Source of the DNA: Natrinema sp. HArc-T2
Lineage (GTDB): Archaea > Halobacteriota > Halobacteria > Halobacteriales > Natrialbaceae
Direction: 5' to 3'
NCBI RefSeq assembly: GCF_041821085.1
Contig: NZ_JBGUAZ010000010.1
Location: 1-64,000, forward strand
Length of the DNA: 64,000 nucleotides
The notes under the pieces were generated by a model. It worked only from the letters and a program-made list of their open reading frames with translations, was not told the DNA's origin and made no database searches. A program made the translations under genes and the position numbers. This document shows positions 1-7,187 of this stretch, in pieces (positions within the stretch are counted from its first letter, which is position 1; every line of letters starts with the position of its first letter).

Positions 1-660
1 TAAGTCGCTGATCCTCGCGTAGAGCCATGCGGCGTCAACTGTAGTTGCGTTCTGCGAACCTCTCGGCGGTCGATGGTAGACGAAACTCGAGATGAACACG
101 AGAACGGCAGTCACACCAACGACGGCAGCAAAGGCGGATCGGAAACCGGTCTGGTCGAACAGCCAGAGCCATGCGAACGGCAGCACTAACGGGCCGAGAC
201 CGATCCCTGTCATCGTGAGACTCGTCGCAAGCCCTTGATAGACATCGAACCATTGCGGTGCAAGCGAAACGACGATCGTAAACGCGGTTCCTCCGGTCGT
301 GCCAAGGAGTACAAACGCGACAACGACACCGAGATACGAGTTGACGATCTGCAGGAGTGCGGTAGTAATAACGAGGCCGATGCCGATCAGTGCAAGGACC
401 GGTCGGAGGGGGAATCGAGCGGCGAACACGCCGAAAAGGCCACCGGCCATGAGGAAGACTGCAGTCGTGATTGAAAAGACCGACGAGACCTGCAATGCAG
501 AGAGGCTGAAGGTCGCGGCGAGGCGATCGGCGTAGACGGTGAAGGTAAAGACAGCCCCCCAGATCGCCGTGAGAATGCAGATGCCGAGTCCGACGATCAG
601 CCACCCCTGCGCGGAATCGAGGGCCTCCTCGTGCGCGTTGGACACCTTAGTTGCGGTCAC
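1..660 (-). CDS. MFS transporter, N-terminal half (cut by window edge)
   Basis: The reverse-strand frame is open from a GTG at 660 to the edge, giving the first 220 residues of a major facilitator permease. A strong Shine-Dalgarno (AGGAGG) lies 8 bases before the GTG, which decides this start; an in-frame GTG at 645 is the alternative. About six hydrophobic helices are visible, beginning GWLIVGLGICILTAIWGAVF, with Gly-rich helices (MAGGLFGVFAARF, LLGTTGGTAFTIVV) and the PQWFDVYQGLATSLTMTG segment typical of monocarboxylate or oxalate/formate antiporter-like MFS. The C-terminal half lies outside the window, so the substrate cannot be judged. Given the nearby formate dehydrogenase and aromatic genes, an organic anion is plausible, but that is inference. 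Confidence 0.85.
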   Translation of the reverse strand, partial: MTATKVSNAHEEALDSAQGWLIVGLGICILTAIWGAVFTFTVYADRLAATFSLSALQVSSVFSITTAVFLMAGGLFGVFAARFPLRPVLALIGIGLVITTALLQIVNSYLGVVVAFVLLGTTGGTAFTIVVSLAPQWFDVYQGLATSLTMTGIGLGPLVLPFAWLWLFDQTGFRSAFAAVVGVTAVLVFISSFVYHRPPRGSQNATTVDAAWLYARISDL

Positions 661-914
661 ACTTTGCCCCTCCTAGTGACGGAGTAGCGCGCCATGTGTC
701 TACGAACTGTAATTATTCTTAGAGAGTTTTGATCATCTAGGTCGGGCGTTTTTGCCAAGAGGCTGTATAAATAAGTCATTCTTATTGTTTTGGCATCAAA
801 AATTCATTTATTTCCGGAATGGGGCGTCATTTCGCAGACACTCATGTCTTCCTGTGCCAGTGAGGACTCACCCTGCTGTAGCACCACCTCATGGAGTCGT
901 ACGTGGCTGATCCA

Positions 915-1190
915 TTAGCGATTGAGAACCGCGATTTCTCCGTCGCTCTGAACGCGGATCTCGTAGCCACAATACACGAATTGCACGTGGCCCGATGTTT
1001 GGGGGGCATCGCTGCTTGCGGAGTGAAAGAGTGCATCCAGCGCTTCAGGATTGATCACCGAATACAGCGGTGGAGACAACTCTACTGGATCAACACCTTC
1101 CAAGTCGGAGATCAGTTCGATGATCATCATACTCAGGTCCTCGTCTGGCTCTGCTGTGGGGAACGATTTTGTCTGGATTTCTGCTTCCAT
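915..1190 (-). CDS. HalOD1 output-domain protein
   Basis: A 91-residue protein. The central stretch (LISDLEGVDPVELSPPLYSV followed by INPEALDALFHS) matches the haloarchaeal HalOD1 output domain, a small domain found alone or at the end of sensor proteins; its biochemical role is not established. The C-terminus (VQFVYCGYEIRV, then SDGEIAVLNR) fits the two beta strands that usually close the domain. The frame extends upstream only through a TTG at 1220; the ATG at 1190 gives a protein of normal size and is preferred. It is followed on the same strand by nothing, and preceded by the HTH_10 regulator, so a shared signalling role is possible. Confidence 0.8.
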   Translation of the reverse strand: MEAEIQTKSFPTAEPDEDLSMMIIELISDLEGVDPVELSPPLYSVINPEALDALFHSASSDAPQTSGHVQFVYCGYEIRVQSDGEIAVLNR

Positions 1191-1291
1191 ACCAACTCGG
1201 TTCGGTGTATGTCTCCTCAACGATATCGCCGAATAGTTTGACTGCTTTTAAGCAGGAACGGACGCCGTCCGACTGTGCACCGCGGCGGGTC

Positions 1292-1963
1292 TCAGTCCGA
1301 TTCGACCGCGAACAGGGACTCGAATACCGTTGCGTTGATTCTACGGAGATGGGACGATAGCGTTGACGGCGCGATGTCAAGCTCAGCAGCGACATCTTTC
1401 GCACTGGCGCCGTCTTTGTCGTAATAGCCCATCTGGGTCGCGACCCGGGCGACCTGTCGCTGGCGATCAGTCAGCGCCGCTTTGATCCCAGCCTGTTCAT
1501 CTATCGGCTGTGCTCCGGAACTCCGGAGTACCTCCAACTCGAACTGGATATCCTCCTCGCGGCAATATTCCCATAACGTACCGAAGTGGTCTCGTTCGCC
1601 GGTCTCTAACCGAAAGCGCCAGCCGCGATCGGCGCTTTCGCTGTTGACGACGTGGATACCGAGTTCGGAGAGCGTCGGGGAAACGAGTATTGTCGCTGGA
1701 CTCAACTGGACGCGGTACATCCGTGTATCGCCGAAGTCCATCGTTTGGGTCCACTCTGCGACCGTCTGGTCGCGAGCAAGCTCCGTTTCAAATACGTGGA
1801 AGTCAACGTCCGTTACCCGGTAGAGGACGGTCGGTACGTCTTCGGTCGTCGCTGGGCGAACGGATTCCTCCGTGATCGACGCGTGGGGAACTGCCTCGAG
1901 TGTTGGCGCTAACGGGGCGTTCGGATGAGTCAGCACAATATCGGCGATAAAACTCTCGGGCAC
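1292..1963 (-). CDS. Bacterio-opsin activator-type (HTH_10) transcriptional regulator
   Basis: A 223-residue protein with the two-part plan of haloarchaeal Bat-like regulators. Residues 1-150 form a mixed alpha/beta ligand or GAF-like domain, including LYRVTDVDFHVFETELARD and GWRFRLETGERDHFGTLWEY. Residues 160-220 form the HTH_10 DNA-binding domain, recognised by LTDRQRQVARVATQMGYYD and the recognition helix region DIAPSTLSSHLRRINATVF. It probably acts in the cytoplasm as a DNA-binding regulator; the target is not evident. It sits alone on its strand, upstream of the HalOD1 gene. Family assignment is firm; specific function is unknown. Confidence 0.85.
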   Translation of the reverse strand: MPESFIADIVLTHPNAPLAPTLEAVPHASITEESVRPATTEDVPTVLYRVTDVDFHVFETELARDQTVAEWTQTMDFGDTRMYRVQLSPATILVSPTLSELGIHVVNSESADRGWRFRLETGERDHFGTLWEYCREEDIQFELEVLRSSGAQPIDEQAGIKAALTDRQRQVARVATQMGYYDKDGASAKDVAAELDIAPSTLSSHLRRINATVFESLFAVESD

Positions 1964-2192
1964 TGGAGACAGCGAAGGTATTCATCCGTAGGGTGAAAAT
2001 TCCTCTGTTTACACTATCAGGGTAATATTACAAGGATTTTATAATGGCGCACATATGTGGCCTTTATTTTGTATTATGGTGGAAAAATATAACATGCCTG
2101 TGGGATTCTCGGGGACAAGTGAGCATACGCAACTGCTATTCGGTGCAGGCGAAGTAAGTCTCGAATTCATGCTTCATAGCAAATATTGATGG

Positions 2193-3020
2193 TCAGCTTT
2201 CAAACGGAAGATTGCCAAGGAACTCGTCACTCTGGTAATCGAGGTGATCTAATCGCGGTCCGAGCAACTCACGGGTCAGGACCACCAAGGGGTTGGTCGT
2301 TCCTTCACCGACCATTGCGATCTCCGTTCTCGTCCCATCAGCAGCTTCATCCCACAGGCCGACGACGACTTTCGCTCGATCAGCAACAATCAGCCGACTT
2401 ACTTTGGGATAACTCGACTGTTCATACATCCAGTCCATTTGGGGATCCCATATCGTCGCTGCTGGAAGACGCTCCCGGAAGAACTCTCGAGCCTCTCGGC
2501 TTTTTGTCCCGGCATGGAGTTCGACTCCCCGCTCGATAGCTCTCTTTGCATAGGGGAGACACTCTTCATCGAGTAGTTCGTCGGAGGCGTAAATCAGAAA
2601 CAGTTCATCTTCGGCTGTATCAGCCAACCCCCGGCAGTAGTCGTACACCTCTTCGCTCCCTTCAAGTCGTCCAACGGTGCTTTCGTCCGTTCTGCGACCT
2701 GTTCCGACCTGTGAGAGCAGGTCGTCGAGTACGTCTATATCCATCCACTCGGCGTCACTTGTCAAGTAGTTCTGGCTAGTGACGATGCTTTCGTCGTGGT
2801 CGTAGTTGATTAGCCCTGCCTCGTCAAGTCGAGGAAGATGGTTGTGGTGGAGCGAGATAACCGTCTGCTCGATGCTCTCGTCGTCCTCCGAAACGAGTTG
2901 TTCCGCGATCTCGGACACAGAAAGTCCGTGTGAAGCATCAGTGAGAGCGGTCAAAACCGCCCGATTCGTGGTATCTGTAAGTAGCCGAATGAGTTCCTCG
3001 TCCTGCGAATCCATTACCAT
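2193..3020 (-). CDS. Winged-helix regulator (DUF7344-type) with C-terminal sensor domain
   Basis: A 275-residue protein. Residues 10-75 look like a haloarchaeal winged-helix domain: LLTDTTNRAVLTALTDASHG, then VSEIAEQL and a wing around LPRLDEAGLINYDHDESIV. Residues 120-265 (LEGSEEVYDYCRGLADTAED onwards, with ERGVELHAGTKSREA and VVGLWDEAADGTRTEIAMVG) resemble the phospholipase-D-like effector domain of TrmB-type regulators. It is therefore probably a ligand-responsive transcription factor. The ATG at 3020 is followed by a second one two codons later, so the exact start is uncertain by 6 bases. The upstream neighbour is the recombinase, about 650 bases away and transcribed away from it. Confidence 0.75.
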   Translation of the reverse strand: MVMDSQDEELIRLLTDTTNRAVLTALTDASHGLSVSEIAEQLVSEDDESIEQTVISLHHNHLPRLDEAGLINYDHDESIVTSQNYLTSDAEWMDIDVLDDLLSQVGTGRRTDESTVGRLEGSEEVYDYCRGLADTAEDELFLIYASDELLDEECLPYAKRAIERGVELHAGTKSREAREFFRERLPAATIWDPQMDWMYEQSSYPKVSRLIVADRAKVVVGLWDEAADGTRTEIAMVGEGTTNPLVVLTRELLGPRLDHLDYQSDEFLGNLPFES

Positions 3021-3311
3021 TGAATACTCCTGTTGGATAATAAGGAGAAGGTCTCAGTTCACATACACGATTCTTGAATAGTTATCTATCAACTCTAATT
3101 GAACGTAACTCCACCGACAACAATTACTAAGCAGGTCTACTTTGCGATCGCTGCGCCATCGTGCGTGTCAGACCGTCATGCCAACCAAGCGAAGAATCGC
3201 TTGTGTCTCTCGGAGCAAACACCCGTCCGCCCATGCTCCCATGATTCATAAAATCCCGTCGCATAGCACTCGCTGAGCAGGTCTGCGAACGGCATGACCA
3301 AACTATGGCTT

Positions 3312-3336
3312 TACGACCTGCTCGCTTCTCAAACTG
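3312..3336 (+). repeat. Dispersed 25-base repeat, copy A
   Basis: A 25-base sequence beginning TACGACCTGCTCGCTTCTC matches 47318-47342 with two mismatches, in the same orientation. Flanks are not similar. The two copies are about 44 kb apart, one upstream of a recombinase gene and one just downstream of rdfA. This may be a shared end of degraded insertion elements or a binding site; neither copy is next to a recognisable transposase. Confidence 0.5.
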
Positions 3337-3608
3337 GTTTATCGAGACAGTGCTAATTATACAGAACGGTGTGTTGTTCAACCATACAAAAATAATGTGA
3401 ACCAAAGCTCAGACTGTAGGCGCTCTTTCGAGCCGTGGAAAACACCCTACTTGGCTGAAGCCGTCCGCTTCTGCCCCGCTAACGTCCCGATGTGCCATCT
3501 TCCGAGCCACGGATTTTTAATATATCATCATACCATTTACTATGTGGCGGTCTGTACCGTAGAACACTCGAGAAGCCTGGAATTAGCCGAATGAGTGTGT
3601 TCGCGAGC

Positions 3609-3638
3609 CACTGTGCATTAGTACAGTAATGCACAGTG
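3609..3638. promoter_or_regulatory. 30-bp perfect palindrome before the recombinase gene
   Basis: Arms CACTGTGCATTA (3609-3620) and TAATGCACAGTG (3627-3638) are perfect reverse complements around the 6-base spacer GTACAG. A TATA-like AATTTATG follows at about 3640-3647, 30-37 bases before the preferred recombinase start at 3677. The position, immediately upstream of the TATA box, suits an operator for the recombinase gene or a recombinase arm-binding site. The function is inferred. Confidence 0.7.
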
Positions 3639-3676
3639 AATTTATGCACCCCGACACTGTACGGGAAATCGAACAG

Positions 3677-4765
3677 ATGGATCACAGCGATTCCACGGCG
3701 ACACCCGGAGAACACGCCCTTGAGGATACCATCGACGCCTTCCTCGAGTCGGGTAACAAGGCCGGCAACTACCGCGATGCCCTCGAGCGCGTCTTGACCG
3801 ACTGGCGACAGCGCCTCGAAGCCCGTGGCACCGGGACAGTCGAACATGTCTCGAAACGCGACATGGCAACGTATGCGCAAGCGCTCTCGAACGACGAGAC
3901 AAAGACCGCAGCGACCGCGTGGACGTACTACGACTACGTCTCGGCATTTCTCTCTTACTGCGTGAAATGGGACTGGCTCGAAGACAATCCCGCCCAGAAA
4001 GGGATCGCACTCGACGAGCTGCCACCGCGACCGGCGAAAAAGAGCGGTGATCAACAGTTCTGGTCGGCTGAAGATCGGAAGGCGTTGCTCCGATTTGTCG
4101 ATCGTCGTGCCCACGAGGCCGTCGACGAAAACGGCTCAGCCGCACTCGAGGAACTGCGCGATCGTGCGCTCGTCTACCTGCTGGCCTATTCGGGGGCTCG
4201 TGGCGGGGAAATCCTTTCAGACCCACGCGACGACCGGCGTAACGGCTTGCGATGGGGCGACATCGACCTCGAGAACAACCAGTTCCAGGTGCTCGGCAAA
4301 AGCCAGCACGAAGACGAGGAGGTCCAACTCCCAAAACAAGTGCATCGACCGCTCGAGCGGCTGGAACAAGCGCTCAAGCCGCCGACGCCCGAGTGGCCTG
4401 TGTTCGTGACGAGCCATGCCCCATCGTTGTACAGGGCACTCCCCGACGACGCTGATCCGTCTGTGGGTGGGCCACTCGAGTTACATCGGGAACATGGGGT
4501 CGTTCCGCCGTCGCTATCGACCAACGGCGGTCGGTCAGTTCTGAAACGGCTGTGTGATGCGGCTGCCCTCGAGATCGACGGCGAGTACTTGAAGCCCCAC
4601 GGCGCACGGCGTGGTGTCGGTGAAGCCATCTATCGCGAGCACGGTGCGGCCGCAGCACAACGGGTGTTGCGCCACGCTGATCCTCGGACGACCTCACAGA
4701 TGTACGCCCATATCGAAACTGAAGAATTGGCAGAGGAGACGTCTGAAGTCTTCGAGAACGAGTGA
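3677..4765 (+). CDS. Tyrosine recombinase / phage-type integrase
   Basis: A site-specific DNA recombinase of 362 residues. The N-terminal 110 residues form the SAM-like core-binding domain (LEDTIDAFLESGNKAGNYRD; ATAWTYYDYVSAFLSYCVKW). The catalytic domain carries the expected residues: Arg in YSGARGGEIL, Lys in VLGKSQHEDEE, the His-x-x-Arg box in KPHGARRGVGEAIYREHG, His in VLRHADPRTT and the Tyr nucleophile in SQMYAHIETEEL. The frame is also open from ATGs at 3629 and 3644, but 3629 lies inside the palindrome. The ATG at 3677 suits the TATA box at about 3643 and family N-termini, so it is preferred. No flanking tRNA or attachment site was recognised, so whether it mobilises a local element is unknown. 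Confidence 0.88.
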   Translation: MDHSDSTATPGEHALEDTIDAFLESGNKAGNYRDALERVLTDWRQRLEARGTGTVEHVSKRDMATYAQALSNDETKTAATAWTYYDYVSAFLSYCVKWDWLEDNPAQKGIALDELPPRPAKKSGDQQFWSAEDRKALLRFVDRRAHEAVDENGSAALEELRDRALVYLLAYSGARGGEILSDPRDDRRNGLRWGDIDLENNQFQVLGKSQHEDEEVQLPKQVHRPLERLEQALKPPTPEWPVFVTSHAPSLYRALPDDADPSVGGPLELHREHGVVPPSLSTNGGRSVLKRLCDAAALEIDGEYLKPHGARRGVGEAIYREHGAAAAQRVLRHADPRTTSQMYAHIETEELAEETSEVFENE

Positions 4766-5025
4766 ACTCAGTTTTGTGTAAACTGGTAGTTAGCCAATAC
4801 GTCCTATACCTCTATCACCGTTCGTGTGGCTCGAGTGTTCTACGGGCAATAAACTAAATTTCGCTGTATAGATTCTACGGTGTAGAAGATGAGACTTTGA
4901 TGGGCTCAGCAAGCCTGTAATACGCAGTCTCGGACGAATTAGTGAACAGGAATTGCTTCAAATCGACTCTCGAGCATCATTCTTATTGAACATCAACTAT
5001 TTCGAAGCATCTGAAATTAAATCAC

Positions 5026-5517
5026 TTACTCGTTGGTGTACTGAACAGCAACCCACACCTCGTTTTCAGAGTCTGAGTTGGGAAGAAGAAGGACTTCATC
5101 GACCAGACTCGTACGAACGCACTCTTCCCAAGCCTCCATCGCAGTGTCATGGTATTCATTGACAGTAGCTGTATCGACGTCCTCACCGTGATCGTTGCGA
5201 GCGATCGATCGTGATTCTTGTCGCGTCGGAATCGAAATTCGCGTTCGATTCCGATCGTAATCGCCGCGGACGTCAACAAAGGCTTCGGGACGAAGATTGA
5301 TCGCTGTAGAATCAACGTCCGAGGGCGAATCCGTGTCATCCAGAACGTGGTGTCGCGCCGTCACGTCACCTTCGAACGGTGGTGAAATGCGGAGGACGTG
5401 GCGACGGTGTTCAGTCTCGTCGTCGCGATTTCGTTTGAACGCCGCAACGATCGTTGCAGGGTCAACGACGACCGTTTTGATTCGGTCCGCTACAGGTTGA
5501 GGCACACCTCGAGCCAT
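5026..5517 (-). CDS. Uncharacterised haloarchaeal protein
   Basis: A 163-residue acidic protein that I do not recognise. It begins MARGVPQPVADRIKTVVVDP and has an alternating beta-rich middle (HRRHVLRISPPFEGDVTARH, AINLRPEAFVDVRGDY) and a helical tail (YHDTAMEAWEECVRTSLVDE). The frame continues upstream to an ATG at 5589, but those 24 codons use AGA and TTA and have poor third-position GC, so 5517 is preferred. There are no membrane segments or Cys clusters. It is transcribed convergently to the recombinase, in the same direction as the thioesterase upstream (gap about 115 bases). Confidence 0.6.
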   Translation of the reverse strand: MARGVPQPVADRIKTVVVDPATIVAAFKRNRDDETEHRRHVLRISPPFEGDVTARHHVLDDTDSPSDVDSTAINLRPEAFVDVRGDYDRNRTRISIPTRQESRSIARNDHGEDVDTATVNEYHDTAMEAWEECVRTSLVDEVLLLPNSDSENEVWVAVQYTNE

Positions 5518-5631
5518 ACTATCGAATGCCTGTACTCTCTCCACCGATAAACCGCTATTGGTCGCTGAGCTCGATGGTCTCTGAACCATATCGATACTAA
5601 CCAGCCGAGTCGGTGAAGTGAACGGTCCCCG

Positions 5632-6474
5632 CTATGGTTCGAACGGAGCAATCATTTCGTCGTCGAACGGGACGGGTACCCCGCTTCGATCGAAGCAGCC
5701 GTATTCCGTGACTCCGCTGATGTTCGTCGCTCCATCGCTCGTTAGTTCGTGCCTGACGCGGATCGTCTCTCGGTCGACGTGTACCACGTTACAGTCGACG
5801 TGAAGTTCGGTTTCGAAGTGAACAGGCGACTGAAACTGCCATTCCCACTCGCGGAGCCGATATGGCTGTTTCTCGCCGGCGAGTTCGCCGACGGACGTCC
5901 CCTGTTCAGTGAGGAACTCTTCGAGAGCAATACCCGCAAATCGGGGATACTCTTCGAAGTACGCCAGATCTGCGCCTTCGATGTAGGGGCTCCGAATCGG
6001 GACCGATGTCGAATACGAGGGGAGGTCCGAACCCTCGTTCGATTCCGTCGTCGGCCCGACTTCGGGATCACGATCGACACACGCGTCCGCGAACGCCGAC
6101 TGCACCTGTTCGGGTAACGGACGTGCAGCGCCGGTCGGTGCGATCGTCACGTGGGTCATTCGCGCCGTCGCGAGACGCTCCCCGTCGTCGTCGAGAACTT
6201 CGTATAGGAGTTCGACGCTTGAGTCCCCGACGCCGATCGGGACCGTCTCGACGGTGATCGTGTCTCCGAGTGCGGGATATCGGTGAACAGTGGTATCGAC
6301 CACGACCGGCGCGTAGGGAATACCGTCCTCGGCGAGGATCTCTTCGAACGAGTAGCCGAAGGCGGCGGCTACCTCCTGTGTCGAAATCAGCTGCCAGTCG
6401 AAAAGGACTGAGCCGTGAACGAGCGGTCCGGCGAGCTCTCCGAATCGGACGTCGGTATCGCTAATCGTTTGCAC
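5632..6474 (-). CDS. Double-hotdog acyl-CoA thioesterase-like protein
   Basis: A 280-residue protein with two tandem 4HBT-type hotdog domains. The first, residues 10-125, has LVHGSVLFDWQLISTQEVAA and VDTTVHRYPALGDTITVETV. The second, residues 150-275, has EGADLAYFEEYPRFAGIALE and ETELHVDCNVVHVDRETIRV. Proteins of this kind hydrolyse acyl-CoA or acyl-carrier thioesters. The position of the usual catalytic Asp/Glu cannot be assigned by eye. The start codon is GTG at 6474; no earlier in-frame start is present. It faces the PaaI-like gene across a 165-base divergent promoter region, suggesting a shared role in CoA-ester turnover. Confidence 0.7.
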   Translation of the reverse strand: MQTISDTDVRFGELAGPLVHGSVLFDWQLISTQEVAAAFGYSFEEILAEDGIPYAPVVVDTTVHRYPALGDTITVETVPIGVGDSSVELLYEVLDDDGERLATARMTHVTIAPTGAARPLPEQVQSAFADACVDRDPEVGPTTESNEGSDLPSYSTSVPIRSPYIEGADLAYFEEYPRFAGIALEEFLTEQGTSVGELAGEKQPYRLREWEWQFQSPVHFETELHVDCNVVHVDRETIRVRHELTSDGATNISGVTEYGCFDRSGVPVPFDDEMIAPFEP

Positions 6475-6638
6475 ACCACGTCCCTATTCAGTCGAGTATT
6501 ACTACATTACGGAAAACGGCAAACAATACTACGTTCGATCGACGAGTTCACTGCGCGGAAGCCAGCAGTGGAGACATTTGGGTAAAGCTCACTACCCGAG
6601 TCGCACGGCTTTTTATGCAACAATGACCTTTCGCTCAT

Positions 6639-7040
6639 ATGACTGCTGACGAAGAATCGAACGGGGACGAATCGTTCGACGATCCGTTCTGTGACCATCT
6701 CGGGATCACGTTCGACGAAATCGAAGACGGTGAAGCCACGGCGCGGATGCCGGTTACGGAATCGCATTTGAACTTTGCCGGCGTCCTCCACGGCGGTGCT
6801 GTCTTCGCGCTTGCAGACGCAGCAGCCGGGGCAGCGCTTTCTTCCCGTATCGGGAACGACGCCAGCATCGCACTCGAGGCGAACGTGTCCTTCCTCGAGG
6901 CAGTGGACGTCGGTGAGACGGTCGTCGCGACTGCGACGGTGCCACACGAAAGCAGGAAGACGGCGGAAATAACGGTCACGATCGAGACAGAAGCGGGGAC
7001 GCGCGTTGCCTCATACCGGAGTCGGGGGTACAAATTCTAG
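6639..7040 (+). CDS. PaaI-family hotdog thioesterase
   Basis: A 133-residue single-hotdog protein. The diagnostic PaaI motif is clear at residues 46-62: NFAGVLHGGAVFALADAAAG, containing the HGG turn and the catalytic Asp position. The later strands (ALEANVSFLEAVDVGETVVA; AEITVTIETEAG) complete the fold. PaaI enzymes hydrolyse ring-hydroxylated phenylacetyl-CoAs and related esters, relieving CoA depletion in the aerobic phenylacetate pathway. A TATA-like TTTTTATG lies 26 bases before the ATG, consistent with leaderless transcription. The presence of paaABCD-like genes about 16 kb away makes an aromatic role likely, but haloarchaeal PaaI homologues can be general thioesterases. Confidence 0.85.
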   Translation: MTADEESNGDESFDDPFCDHLGITFDEIEDGEATARMPVTESHLNFAGVLHGGAVFALADAAAGAALSSRIGNDASIALEANVSFLEAVDVGETVVATATVPHESRKTAEITVTIETEAGTRVASYRSRGYKF

Positions 7041-7187
7041 CGACTGCCGGCACTCTATCCTTCGATAACGACGCCGCTCAGTTAGTCACGCTTTCGCGAA
7101 CGGGCTCATACGATTTGCTGTAACGATGTACCGGTACAACCGCAGGGCGGTCGCGGTTGCGCCGGCACTGACTGACAGCAGACCGTA

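Larger units (their letters stand above)
3021..3676. other. Noncoding region upstream of the recombinase
   Basis: No convincing gene. The region holds the divergent control regions of the regulator ending at 2193 and of the recombinase. It contains one copy of a 25-base sequence also found near 47.3 kb, and a 30-bp palindrome directly before the recombinase. A reverse-strand open frame at 3127-3405 has no protein-like composition and resembles no family I know. The motif GCAGGTCT recurs twice nearby (around 3133 and 3281), which may mark debris of a mobile element. Confidence 0.5.

Noticed and set aside
3127-3405. Reverse frame of 92 codons upstream of the recombinase
   Set aside because: Cys/Trp/Arg-rich, non-haloarchaeal composition, no promoter or ribosome site; at most mobile-element debris.
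4853-4889. TTCTAC-GGT-GTAGAA hairpin downstream of the recombinase as an attachment site
   Set aside because: Only six-base arms and no second copy seen; too weak to call.
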